64,000 bases of DNA. Origin: Gastracanthus pulcherrimus. Lineage: Eukaryota > Arthropoda > Insecta > Hymenoptera > Pteromalidae. Below the pieces are notes generated by a model. That model did no database searches. It was not told the DNA's origin and saw only the letters and a program-made list of their open reading frames with translations. The stretch covers positions 189,523,136-189,587,135 of the forward strand of contig OX424572.1 of the NCBI GenBank assembly GCA_949152435.1. Reading direction: 5' to 3'. Every line of letters begins with the position of its first letter. The stretch's first letter is position 1. This document shows positions 1 through 10,090 of this stretch, piece after piece. The position numbers and the translations under genes are program-made.

Positions 1-830
1 CACTTGTCTTCCCCAGTTTAGGCCCGGAATCAACCAGACACCTAAATTTTTTATTTCGTTGACAAAGGGGATGGAAATGTGGTTAACCGAGACCATAAGT
101 AACAGGTCAGTATTGATCAATGAGAGATTCAGCATGCTACCAAAGAGTATTGCTTCGGTTTTGGATAGGTTTAATGCGAGTCCTTTTCTGGTGGCTCAGT
201 CGGCAATGGCAGAACAATCTTCCAATACTATATTGATGGTATCAGCCAGCTCATGCCGCTTACAACTTCTGGAGATCTGTGTATCGTCGGCGTACATTAT
301 GTGTCTGGTGAATCGCAATACCCTGGGGAGGTCATTGGTGAAAATGGCGAACAATAATGGACCAAGGACCGAGTCTTGAGGAACTCCAGCCCAAGTGGCG
401 ATCCAGTCCGATATGTTCCCACCCACATCAATGACGGCCTGACATCTGTCACCGAGGTATGAGATGAACCATTGTAAGGATTGATCACTAATTGTAAAGG
501 AACGAAGTTTGTGAATTAGAATGTGATGGTGGATCCTATCAAACGCCTTCGAAAAATCGAATAGTGTTAATATATTGAAGCTAGAATGATCCATTGCAAA
601 TCTAACATCATCGAGAACATAAAGCAAGGTCGTCTAAGTGCTGTGTCCCGTCCTAAAACCAGCTTGCCGTGGGATAAAAATGCTGTACTTTTCTATATGA
701 TGAAGTAACTGCTTGGATACAATTTTCTCTAGCAACTTAGAACACTCAGACAATCTTGAAATAGGTCGTAGTTCTGATATGTCGGATGGAGAGGGTACTT
801 TGGGTATAAGTGTTATGAGAGTCTGTTTCG
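1..830 (-). pseudogene. Reverse transcriptase domain of the non-LTR element (broken)
   Basis: Read on the minus strand from about 820, the translation gives LIPKVPSPSDISELRPIS, then KLLEKIVSKQLLHHIEK and QAGFRTGHST. The longest open block (627-196) carries FDFSKAFDRIHHH, GVPQDSVLGPLLF and the catalytic YADDTQ. After it, near 170-1, come LNLSKTEAILFGS and NLGVWLIPGLNWGRQV, the usual thumb-region motifs. These match the ordered blocks of APE-type non-LTR reverse transcriptases. A stop follows GHST at about 635, and a frame change near 195 breaks the reading frame. The catalytic YADD is intact, but the protein cannot be made in one piece. Confidence 0.85.
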
Positions 831-1965
831 ATAATTTAATGGTTATGCCATTAAGCCCACCAGAAACGTCACTTGGCTCACTTGGGGTGATGTTGATGAA
901 ACCGAATGAAGGAGTATTAGGTGGAGTTGGAAGTAGGACTGGTAATGGAAGTGGAGAAGATTGGTAAGATACATTGGAGACTGACGAAAAATGATTATTG
1001 ATAGTATAATGTGAAAAATGAATGAAAGCTGAGGTTGAACGTGAGGAAACTGTACCTAGCCTGTTAAGGGAATTGCATGGGCCGTTGGGCGTCGTGCTTT
1101 GGTTATTTCATTCGCATAATAAGAGTTCTTTGAGTTTCGCAACATTGTGAGGACTCTAGTGCGCAGGGCTCGATATTCGGTAAGTGGTAGTTTGGCACGT
1201 GTCATCTTATAAGCTACATCGTGTTCTTTCATGGACTCACGGATTTCGGATGAAACTCATGGTTTTCTGTGTTTGTTTATGAAAACGGAATGGAATGGCA
1301 CAAACTTATCAAGAGAGTACGTAACAGAGTTATTTAATGGCGATACCATTTGTTCAAGATTACCGACGATAGATATATTACTAAGTTGATTAAGGTTCCT
1401 AGATAATTCTACCAGATATTGAGCCCTTTTGAATCCCCGGAAATGACGAGAAGTAATATCATGAGAGGTATTTATCGTAATACCGAGAGGTATGATTAAT
1501 TAAATTCTGTCATGTCCATAAGAAAATTAGACATCCGATTTACTATTACTTACAGTGCCTGTTGGCAAGTGCACTGTGAATAGATCAAGCCACGTGTGAG
1601 ATTTAACACGATCTTTGTTGAATGAGTGATAAGTCGGTCCAAACGGAACAAGATGCACTGCGTTTGATCGGATAATATCGTACATGTATTTGGATTCATA
1701 TGAAGCAGTAGATAACATATTACAATTGAAGTAGGAGAGAATCAGAACCATGGGTGACTTCAACTATAATGTACTCCAGGACACTGCCATCGGACGTCAC
1801 TATTGTCTTAAAATTAAGAGAGTTCTTTATATCAATAGCACCCCCGTCTACACGTCCCGAACGATCATGTCGAGCCAATGCGTAACCATCAATGCCACCG
1901 TGGTGTCGTCATCGTCATCAGATAGTTTAGTTTCTGTTATTGCTACTATGTGTTTAGGATTCGCA

Positions 1966-2195
1966 TTAACCCATTTCTTCCCAAGCGGCCATTTTATAGT
2001 CGATTGGTTTTTTGCCTAAAAAATTGTCGAAAAAAAAATAATAATAACCAATAGCACTTTTCTGGAGTAAAATTGTCCGCTCTTTCCGATTCGGAAATCA
2101 GAATTTTGAAATTTCCGTTGGAAAATTTTAAAATGGCGGTTTTAGGCAAAAAACTAATCGACTATAAAATGTCCGCTTGTGAAGAAATGGGTTAA
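1966..2195. mobile_element. TTAA-flanked palindromic MITE (family A)
   Basis: TTAA at 1966-1969 and 2192-2195 bounds a 230-bp unit whose outer roughly 54 bp are inverted repeats with about four or five mismatches (1966-2020 against 2141-2195). A TTAA target duplication and terminal inverted repeats are hallmarks of non-autonomous piggyBac-type transposons; that affiliation is inference. The unit lies inside the endonuclease of the minus-strand retrotransposon and shares its right TTAA with the next MITE. Confidence 0.75.
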
Positions 2196-2396
2196 GGTGA
2201 TGCTAAAGCCACCTGTCACCGACAAATACGAAGACCCACTTTTCTCATTTAATTTTCAATTTTTAGCAAATATCTTTATGAAATGCTATTGTCCTGATAC
2301 AACAACTTTCCAGAGATACTTTCTCAAATTTGAGAATTGAATTAAATAAGTAGTTCCCCGTATTTGGCAATAACATGGGGTTTAACATCGCCTTAA
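2192..2396. mobile_element. TTAA-flanked MITE (family B), copy 1
   Basis: The unit starts TTAAGGTGATGCTAAAGCC and ends with the near-inverse GGGGTTTAACATCGCCTTAA, with TTAA at both ends. A second copy with the same termini and length class lies at 25427-25639. It abuts family A at one shared TTAA, so two independent insertions hit the same or an adjacent target inside the retrotransposon endonuclease. Confidence 0.8.
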
Positions 2397-2470
2397 GATA
2401 CACTTTAACTTTTTCAAAATGAGTAGATAGGCCATTGACGTTCGCGTGCATTATTTCGACATGCACGGGG

Positions 2471-2637
2471 GAGGGGGGGGGGAGGTACAGGGTGAGGGGT
2501 TCCCTGCATTTCTAAATATGGAGCTACATTTTATGTTGCGCCTTTGGCAGTCGACGAGATCTGAAAATTTTCTTGGCGATTGTGCCAACTACAACTCTTT
2601 TTAAAGTCAATAAAATTAATTAAATTAGAACCATTGG
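2471..2637. other. Retrotransposon flank, no gene seen
   Basis: Possible 5' sequence of the non-LTR element. I can identify no ORF1 or zinc-knuckle coding here. Confidence 0.4.
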
Positions 2638-2672
2638 TAGAGAGAGAGAGAGAAAGAGAGAAAGAGAGAGAT

Positions 2673-2705
<33 letters not shown>

Positions 2706-2730
2706 GAAAGAGAGAGAGAGAGAAAGAAAA
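2638..2730. repeat. (AG)n microsatellite, interrupted
   Basis: An AG dinucleotide tract of about 90 bp with scattered AAAG, GATA and GACA interruptions. It creates spurious open frames of alternating Arg and Glu or Ser and Leu. Confidence 0.95.
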
Positions 2731-2995
2731 GTATATATATAAAAAAGTTTGAGTGTGATATGAAAACAAGATTCTCTAAATCTTCTTATTGAGTTATAAA
2801 TATAAATATTTTTAATACACATATTTATAATTTTAAACATTAATAATTAAATATTATTTTTTACTCTGTCGATTAAATTAACTAAATCAGTGAATTTCAC
2901 AACTGCAGTTAAAATGTACCTAATTCGACTCCAAATAGTATAGTTAATATTCTCTCTAAACCCCCCTTAAATTTTAAACCACGTAATAATTACAG
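2731..2995. other. AT-rich spacer
   Basis: AT-rich sequence with no recognisable feature. Confidence 0.6.
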
Positions 2996-3665
2996 AACTG
3001 TTTCAAGATCCTCCATACTTCGCCATACGTCCTTCCTCACCCACGCACAGCCATACCCACACATCAGCTAAAAGAGCAAAGGATTCTCCACCCACCCGCA
3101 GACCTCTGCGGTGTCGAGCTTCTCGTGCAGCTCTCGCTGGCTTTTCCTGCGGGACCGCGCGCTCAACCTCGCTCCACCAGACGCGCGTGCACGGCACACA
3201 CCGCACAAATCCCTCGAAGGCTCAAAAAGGGCCGACCTCCCGCGGGCATTCATTCTCCCTCCCTCGTATACAGTCGTCGCGTCGCCTCGTTTGTCCCAGC
3301 GCGACTGCTTCTCGTAAATCGCTCGGCCGCTCGCGCGAGTCTCGCTGTCATCGGTATGTCGCGTGTCAAATCTCCGATGTCGACGCGCCGCGCCGCGCGA
3401 CGGGGATTCCCCCGTAGTTCGCCGTGCCTGAGGTCGAGCTGTGCAGAGTCTTGCGGAGTGGAGAACTGAGACAAGGTATCACATTGTGCGCAGGTTTATG
3501 TGTACGGGGTAGGTGAACGAGAGTAAGAGAACGCATGCTGTGGGTTGCACATTAGTGTATGGGGGGTACTGCAGTTCTGTTGGCGAGAGGTGCGGTGTGG
3601 CGGTAGAGTACGTAACTTAAGATAAGGTGGTGCGGGTTTTAAACGAAATATAGACTTGATGAAAG
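2996..3665. other. CpG-rich island with skew switch
   Basis: The core (about 3100-3460) is dense in CpG (GCGCG runs). The left shoulder (3000-3100) is C/A-rich and the right shoulder (3480-3620) G/T-rich. Open frames exist on both strands because stop codons are scarce in GC-rich DNA. I see no protein family, so it is not called as coding. It may be a promoter, origin or other regulatory island. Confidence 0.6.
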
Positions 3666-3913
3666 GGACATTGCTGTAACATAATTGTATCTATCTGCAT
3701 CCAAAACAATAATCATAAACAAATTAGACTAATAAACGTTACTTAGCCAGACTAAATTGCATATAATTGTTGTTTTATTCATAAAAAAGTTTATTTAAAA
3801 ACAGTGACTCCAAATTCTTGATAGAAGTCCCAAAGAACCTTTCGATGCTAACAAGCAAACTTGAAGACCTGTGAGCAACGGATTTTGTCAAGACTTTGAG
3901 AATTGATTTATGG
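3666..3913. other. AT-rich spacer
   Basis: Nothing recognised. Confidence 0.5.
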
Positions 3914-3915
3914 TA

Positions 3916-4162
3916 CAGTAGACTCGCATTAATTGCCTGCGCTTGGGGCTCTGTGGTGGTGCTATTCCGAGAAATCGGACATTAGCGAGAACCAGTCGCG
4001 TGCGCGCTTTCCCCTCCATTCGCTTGTTTCAATGTCGTACGACACTAGTAGCGATCTGCAGCGGGCGGACAGGTGGGGCAGTCGCGTGTGTGAGTGCGAT
4101 TGTGTATCAGAGGACGTGCTTGAAGGGCAATTAACCAGTAGGCAAATAACGCGAGACTACTG
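3916..4162. mobile_element. Tigger/pogo-like MITE with TA target duplication
   Basis: TA (3914-3915) and TA (4163-4164) flank terminal inverted repeats CAGTAGACTCGCATTAATTG and its near-inverse ending GCGAGACTACTG, about 27 bp with a few mismatches. CAGTA-type ends with a TA duplication resemble Tigger/pogo-group mariner elements. The 247-bp interior is GC-rich and non-coding, so this is a non-autonomous copy and not one of the skew-switch islands. Confidence 0.7.
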
Positions 4163-4164
4163 TA

Positions 4165-5290
4165 CATTAAAATGAAGCCGATTGCCTATAGTTTGTTCAA
4201 ATGAGCCATTATTTTCGATATACAAGCCTCTCGTATCCCAAACACTCGTTATTTTAGTGAAAAATGGTATTGTAATGTACCGCTACTTCTGATTTTGATC
4301 ATCACTATACAAGTTAGTATACTATAAAATTATTTCAAAAGGTAATAAAAATAAGCGGAAAGAGCTTTAATTAACGTCTTGTTTTATATACAAATATTAA
4401 TCAGACCCAAAGTTATTAAATTAAACATAGGTATTTAAAATGCATTAAAAATTAATGAATTGAAAATAGTATAAGGGGATAGATTCACCTTTAAATTTTA
4501 AATTACTTGATAATACATTTTAAGGTAAAAATAAATCACTCACCATATAATACCTGATTTCTTTTCGGTAAATTTTAACTTTTATAAAAATATAACTAAA
4601 TTTTTTTTTAATTTTCTTGATGTTTGTTAGGACCTTTTGATTGGATATAATGAAAACCTCTATATTTCTTCGGCTACCGCAAGGTTTAGAGAGCCAACGT
4701 GACTGAATTGACGCTTTCAAAATTTTATTATGTTCAAAATACTTGTAGTTATGATATGAGTGTGGGAATTTGGATATAATAATTATTGACCAAAGTTATA
4801 AAGCATTTTCTTTTTGTAATTTAGTTCAATTCCTACTTAATATAATTGTTTTATTCCTATGTTTTGTACAAGCGAGTGTCAGCGAATTAGTAAATTTGCT
4901 TGTAAATAAATAATTTAAAAATACTTGTATGTTACAAGTTCATTTTATGATTGCATAATAATAATATAATCAGTGCGAGACTTTGGAGCAAACAGGTAGG
5001 TGCCGTAAGAAAATAAATCTCTTTTTATCAATATTTAAAATCATTAGATGCCACAACTACAAATATTAATGAAATTATTATTATTCTTATTATTATTGAG
5101 CGTATATGGGCGTCAAGCTCTTGTTCATAAATAAATAAATATACAATTTTTCATGTAGTAATTAACTATGTTAACTGTGCTGTTATTTTCAAAAGCTCTG
5201 TAGTTGTTCTATGTAGAAGAAGATCTTTTCACGAGCTAAAAGCTGACACCGATGCGTCGGGATCTCTAAAATTTTTAACTTTTAAATAAA
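4165..5290. other. AT-rich intergenic sequence
   Basis: Low-complexity AT-rich DNA. I see no coding, RNA or transposon signature. Confidence 0.5.
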
Positions 5291-5291
5291 G

Positions 5292-5880
5292 ATGGGTATA
5301 GTTCATTTCACATTAAGAAGTTTACAGTCTTCGCTAGTGACAGCTGCTCGGTTTGTTAGAACATTAAGATACACTTTTTGCGAATATGAACTTGTTCCGA
5401 CGTCTCTCCGGGTCAATACCTCGTAAATCAAAATTTTTCAAGACATGTACTGTGAGTGTCTTCCTGGAGAAATAGAGCCAAGAAAAGCAGAGTGCTGTAA
5501 AGCCTCTGCATTCAATCTTTTACCTTTAGCTACTAGATTAAAAGTTGAAAATATATATCCAGGGACGTTTTCATCGGCGTATGTATATGCACATACCATT
5601 TACTACAATCGGTAAGTTTTAATGTACAATTTTATTTTTCTGGAGAAATATTGTTAATCCAACTTATAATTATAGCTAAGATGCATCTGTTCTAAAAGCA
5701 TATGAGGCTTTATACAGTGAGAAAAGACCTACCGTGAAAGATTGCACTTACGTCATAAACAACTTCATATGTCGAGAAGAAAATAAGTTGCCTGATGCAA
5801 ATTGTCAGAAAAAAAATTGTTTAATTAATGTAGAATTTAATTTTAATTTACTATTAAACTTCTGCAATCTAATTCACTAG
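5292..5880 (+). pseudogene. Unrecognised exon-like ORF series with a canonical-looking intron
   Basis: One reading frame runs from ATG 5292 (MGIVHFTLRSLQSSLVTA...) to TAA 5424-5426. It continues in the same frame to 5611 through ATG 5445 (MYCECLPGEIEPRKAECC... ending AHTIYYNR) and meets a consensus donor GTAAGT at 5612. After a 64-bp AT-rich interval ending TTATAG at 5675, the frame continues as DASVLKAYEALYSEKRPTV to a stop at 5878-5880. Joining 5611 to 5676 keeps the frame but leaves one TAA right after the junction. The chain is Cys-rich and its composition differs from the flanks. I do not recognise the family. Two in-frame stops suggest a decayed gene or retrogene; an assembly or allelic defect is possible. 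Confidence 0.35.
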
Positions 5881-6340
5881 AATCTTGTTGAAAACTTCAA
5901 CACAATTGCTAACCATAAAGAACTTATTAAAATTTCTTGAAATCTGACTAGCCGAATCCGCCAGGGAAATATAGCTCTGGCAGGCCGGCGTGGTAGCATC
6001 GGTTTTTAATGTAATGATTGAATGCTGTTGTGCAAGGAGAAAATTAAAGTGTTGTTATTGAAGTGTATTAATTCAAATTATGAAAATCGTGAAAAAGAGA
6101 GTATAAAAATTGTATACTTAACTGTACAATTGAGTTCGTTCTCGGAGTCGGTAGGAGACGGGCGTATCTAATTCGGGCTCCGATAAGGAGATCTGCAAAT
6201 AAGTGTTTGGTTATTCACGAGATTAAAGTTTCGATTTTCAAGATTATTTTTCGTCAATAATTGCAGTATCTTTTTGGGATTCATTTATGTTAAATCATAG
6301 TGAATCATAAATGGCTTTCTCAACTAAGGTATCTCTGTAT
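5881..6340. other. Intergenic, mixed composition
   Basis: Two moderately GC-rich patches (about 5950-6005 and 6130-6200) lie in AT-rich DNA. No gene or clear repeat was identified; an LTR fragment was considered but not supported. Confidence 0.4.
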
Positions 6341-6344
6341 CAGT

Positions 6345-6384
6345 GAAAACGAGGATTGTCGCGGGTGCGACAATCCCCGTTTTC
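6345..6384. repeat. Strong hairpin, 18-bp stem and 4-nt loop
   Basis: Arms 6345-6362 and 6367-6384 pair at 17 of 18 positions around a GGGT loop. The arm start GAAAACGAGGA recurs inverted at about 6392-6404. It may be a transposon terminus or a structured RNA element. Confidence 0.7.
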
Positions 6385-6389
6385 ATAAA

Positions 6390-6456
6390 TTCTCCTCGTT
6401 TTCATTAATAAACCGAAAGATGGCGTTTTATCCACTACGCCACACAGTGGCAACAA
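6390..6456 (-). repeat. tRNA-related SINE-like fragment, copy A
   Basis: On the minus strand, TGGCGTAGTGG fits the pol III A box (TRGYNNANNNG) and is followed by ATAAAACGCC and a TTTCGGTT stretch that parallel the better-preserved copy at 10444-10512. The B box has decayed. Confidence 0.45.
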
Positions 6457-6515
6457 ATCTTTTTTTTGTGTCAAAATCGTAGAACTCGAAGTAGGAATAA
6501 GATACAGTAAATATT

Positions 6516-7265
6516 TTTTGTGCACAAAGCTGAATATGCATAGAATATAGGAAAATTATTCCCGATGTCGTATTAAAATGACACATCCTCACAAAAATTG
6601 CATGAACATGCGCACTTTCTAAAATATGTAGTAAAACTACTACACTACTTAGAAAAATCGAGTTGCATTAGTGTGACATGTCATTTCTTATGTATTTCTT
6701 TATGCTGAACACGATCCCGTCACTTAAATTGGCTCAGAGCCGATAGATTTTCAGAAACAAGCGAGTTAAGCCCTTAAAATACGTATTTTTGCATCTTAGG
6801 TCATTAAACAGTTTTTTTATCAAAATCAATGGGTTTTGGACAAATTTTAACAGCAAATTCGTGTTCAACGTAAAAAAATACATTAGAAATGACACACTAA
6901 TAGTATTCATTTTTTTAATTGGTTCAGAACCCACAGATTTTTAGTAAAAGACAATTTAAGCCCTCAAAATACGTATTTTCGCAGGTTAAGGGATTAAACT
7001 GCGTTTTTACTCGAAATTAATGCGTTTTGGACCAATTTTAACAGAAAATTCGTGTTCAGTGTAATCTTCAGTGTAACTCTTAATAAATACATTATAAATG
7101 ACGTACTAATAGTATTTGTTTTTTTGTTCAATTGGTCCAAAACCCATAGATTTTTAAAAATAACCTTAAAATACGTATTTTTACATGGTAAGTGATTAAA
7201 CAGCTTTTTTTCTCAAAATAAATGGATTTTGGGAAAATTTTAACAGCAAATTCGTGTTCAATGAA
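6516..7265 (+). repeat. Left inverted arm with three tandem units
   Basis: Three units, starting near 6685, 6883 and 7080, each contain AAAATACGTATTTT and AAATTCGTGTTCA in the same order. Together with the terminal unique part they mirror the right arm at 9310-10062. Confidence 0.8.
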
Positions 7266-8086
7266 ATATTTAAATTTTGGTGAAAATTAGGAGCGTGAGA
7301 AAAAAGTTATAAACATTTCAATCTTCATAAATCGCATATCTTTCTCTTCAACTCTTGATTATATAACAGTAATGGCAATAACTCGCTAAAATTTAGCAGA
7401 TTATTAGCTAAAAAACTAAAGAATAATTTGATGGCTTATAATTAAGGATTTGGAGAAAAATGTACACTTAACCTAAAAAAATGAGTCAAATAAGCTTCCA
7501 TGAGAAACTTTTTATTGGTAATTATGATAAATAGAATAATTTAATGAGAATGTATAATCATTAACTGGTATAAGTGCACTTATTCAAATTATGTTTTTAA
7601 AATTAAAAGAATTAAGAGTGCAGTTATTTGTACTAGTTATCTACCGGTAGTACTCTCTTAAATTCATGTATTTCATCTTTATTTAAAAATCTTACAACTT
7701 TGAGATCAATTATCGTTTAAATAAACTTTAGAAAAAGGTATTAGTGTTTCATTTAAGTAACGTAAAATTTTTACACAGCATTCAAACTTCGTTTAAATAA
7801 TCAGCGAATTTTTCAAATTCTAATGTCGAAAGATTTTAATAACATTTAAAACAATTACAATTAATTTTTCTAAACTTAGCTAAAGATTATTCTTTGTAAA
7901 GTTAGGGTGTTCATAAATTAGAATAATATATATATATATACATATTTAAACGTGAACATTTCGAGTGGTTCTTTACGTATCACGTGCTCTGTGTAACTTT
8001 TTTTTACTTTTAGAGCAAAATAATCAACGAAAACTTGAAGTTCAGCACAGAATATATAAACTCTAGGAGTAAGAGTTGATCAAATT

Positions 8087-8905
8087 TTGCAAGGCCATGG
8101 AACAACTAATACTAGCAACCTTGCAAGACATTGTTTCGAGAAATCTGATTTATTTGCTTCATCCCTTGAATTTCAAGTTGAATTAGTTTCTAATATACAT
8201 ATAATTTTATCGGCACTTAAGTGTAAGAAAGAACTAAAACTAAAAGAGCTCGAGGATTTCTGTTTAAAAACGTATCGTATGCATTATGAATTGTTTCCAT
8301 TGGCACGAATGAACTATAAATAGCTAAGGAATTTCTTTTACCAATGGCATATTATTCCGAAGATGCTAATGAATCATGGCATAAACTGTATCGAAAAAAT
8401 TTTATCGAGCATACAAGACAAGATTCGACAGAAAACAGAATTTTGGATGTAAATACAAAAATTATATAAAAGTTATAGTAAGAAACCACAGACTCTCTAA
8501 TACACACACATATGTTAATAGAGCTATACTCGTATATTTGTTAGACCTTTCATAGATCTATATACCTTACTGATCCTAAGATTTCCATTGTATTGATACG
8601 TGAGAGGCTTGAGCTATATAATTACATTAACGTTCCTGAAATCATAAAGCAATTTATTGAAGAAGAGTAAGAATATTAATTATTTTATAATTAATTTATA
8701 TTTAATTTTGTATATTACTAAATATGTAGAATCATTCATTTATTGTTTTATATTTTCTATAAATTTAATTAATTTCTATGAAATTGACAATTTTTTAAGG
8801 TTTTATCACAAAGAAAAAAAATTTTTACTCAGGGAAAATAGTGAAGATAGAGATTCTGATGAAAGCGATACGATTAGTGATAACGAGTTAATGGAAATAG
8901 AATAA
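8087..8905 (+). pseudogene. RAG1/Transib-like transposase C-terminal remnant
   Basis: Fragment 8087-8323 reads GHGTTNTSNLARHCFE, then LEDFCLKTYRMHYELFPLARMN, and stops. A second frame just after it reads YYSEDANESWHKLYRK and HTRQDS (about 8345-8430), followed in another frame near 8560-8668 by YLTDPKISIVLIRERLE and an acidic tail SEDRDSDESDTISDNE at about 8835-8905. The order (a GN.AR block, a His/Tyr-rich block, then SE..NES..KL) parallels the RAG1/Transib C-terminus, where the Glu of the last block is a catalytic residue. At least two frameshifts and a missing segment between the blocks make it non-functional. Identification is from motif memory, not a search. Confidence 0.5.
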
Positions 8906-9309
8906 TGAAATGATTACAACTGTAAAAATAAATACTAATCAGGGAAGATAAAACTAAATTAAGAAGCCATTTAAGTACATCATAAGAAATACAAATGTAA
9001 ATTCTTTTGTATATATATATTTACGATTCATCATTTAAATTATCGTAGATACAGATAAATAAAATTACTAAAATATTGGATTTTAAAAAAAGTATCTGCC
9101 CTTAGTCCTTAAAAATAACGAAATTTGCAAGTAATATGACAGTATATCTATATACAAACTAAAAAAGATATTAAAAACGTAAAAAAATACGTCATGTTAT
9201 GTGTTATATATATAAAATTACGCATACATTCGTAAATTAAATATAACTTCTTTCTTTTGACTTATACAACTAATCAAAACAATTTTATATTACAGCAAAC
9301 TTATTGTAC

Positions 9310-10062
9310 AATTAAAAAAAAGAATACTATTAGTATGTCATTTCTTACGTATTTTTTTACAATGAACACGAATTTGTTGTTAAAATTTTCCCAAAATTCA
9401 TTTATTTCGAGAAAAGAGGCTGTTTAATCACCTACTTTGTAAGAATACGCATTTTAAGGACCTTTTTTCTAATAATCTATGGGTTCTGGACCAATTAAAA
9501 AAAACAAATACTATTAGTACGTCATTATTAATGTATTTTTTACGCTGAACACGAATTTGCTGTTAAAATTGGTCTAAAATCTACACTTAACATGCAAAAA
9601 TACGTATTTTGAGGGCTTAAATCGTCTTTTTCTAAAAATCTGTGGGTTCTGGACCAATTAAAAAAATGAATACTATTAGTATGTCATTTCTAATGTATTT
9701 TTTTCCTCTGCACACGAATTTTTTGTTAACATTGGTCCAAAACCCATTGATTTCGAGCAAGAAAGCTGTTTAATCACTTAACATGCGAAAATACGTATTT
9801 TAAGGGTTTAACTCGCTTTTTTCTGACAATCTATGGGCTCTGGGCCAATTTAATTGACGGGATCGTGTTCAACATAAAAAAATACATAAGAAATGATGTG
9901 TCACACTAATGGGACTCGATTTTTCTAAGTAGTGTAGTAGTTTTACTACATTTTTTTAGAAAGTGCGCATGTTCATGCAATGTTTTTGAGGTTATGTCAT
10001 TTTAATATGACATCGGGAATAGTTTTCCTATATTCTAGGCATATTCAGCTTTGAGCACAAAA
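9310..10062 (-). repeat. Right inverted arm with three tandem units
   Basis: The reverse complement of this arm aligns with 6516-7265 over nearly its full length, including the repeated AAAATACGTATTTT blocks. Small indels separate the arms, so the insertion is not recent. Confidence 0.8.
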
Positions 10063-10090
10063 GTCTTCATATTGTCTCGAGTAACATTTC

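Larger units (their letters stand above)
1527..2466 (-). pseudogene. Endonuclease (exo-endo-phosphatase) domain of the non-LTR element, interrupted
   Basis: The minus-strand translation from 2466 begins VEIMHANVNGLSTHFEKVKVYL and stops making sense where two MITEs are inserted (1966-2396). It resumes at about 1969 with NPKHIVAITETKLS, continues through IDGYALARHDRSGR and GGAIDIKNSLNF, then EYIIVEVTHGSD, and ends with the block 1763-1527 containing ILSYFNCNML (normally LGDFN) and SHTWLDLF. The Gly-Asp of the expected GDFN motif is replaced by Ser-Tyr, suggesting loss of a catalytic residue as well as frameshifts. The domain would nick the target DNA to prime reverse transcription. Confidence 0.8.
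1..2470 (-). mobile_element. Non-LTR retrotransposon relic (Jockey/CR1-like), runs off left edge
   Basis: On the minus strand this region carries, in order, an apurinic-type endonuclease (2466 down to about 1527), a connector and a reverse transcriptase (about 830 down to 1). The endonuclease opens with EIMHANVNGL near 2455, followed by HIVAITETKLSD and IDGYALARHDRSGR, and ends with SHTWLDLF near 1590. The connector shows PWVSSEIRESMKEHDVAY near 1250. Several frameshifts and stops break the ORF, and two MITEs sit in the endonuclease, so it is dead. The element continues beyond base 1. A G-rich run on the plus strand (2467-2483) marks the 5' side of the recognisable coding part. Such elements copy themselves by target-primed reverse transcription. 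The clade is my estimate from motif style; Jockey, CR1 and I-like are not separated with certainty. Confidence 0.85.
6516..10062. mobile_element. DNA transposon relic with roughly 750-bp tandem-repeat inverted termini (RAG1/Transib-like)
   Basis: The left arm (6516-7265) and right arm (about 9310-10062) are inverted copies, visibly about 85-90% alike. Outer ends read TTTTGTGC(A/T)CAAAGCTG on both sides. Beyond about 150 bp of unique terminal sequence, each arm is built of three tandem units of about 190-200 bp. Between the arms lies a degraded coding remnant resembling the C-terminus of RAG1/Transib transposases (8087-8905). No N-terminus or DDE core is left, so this is an internally deleted copy. 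Transib termini normally begin CAC with a 5-bp duplication; I could not see either here, so the superfamily call is tentative. Confidence 0.6.

Noticed and set aside
1750..2019. Plus-strand ORF starting MGDFNYNV that looks like the GDFN motif of an endonuclease
   Set aside because: The real endonuclease reads on the minus strand through the same bases with ordered motifs; the plus-strand match is chance and runs into a MITE.
5980..6240. LTR of a retrotransposon
   Set aside because: A TATAAA-like stretch and GC patches are present, but there is no TG...CA repeat partner or primer-binding site.
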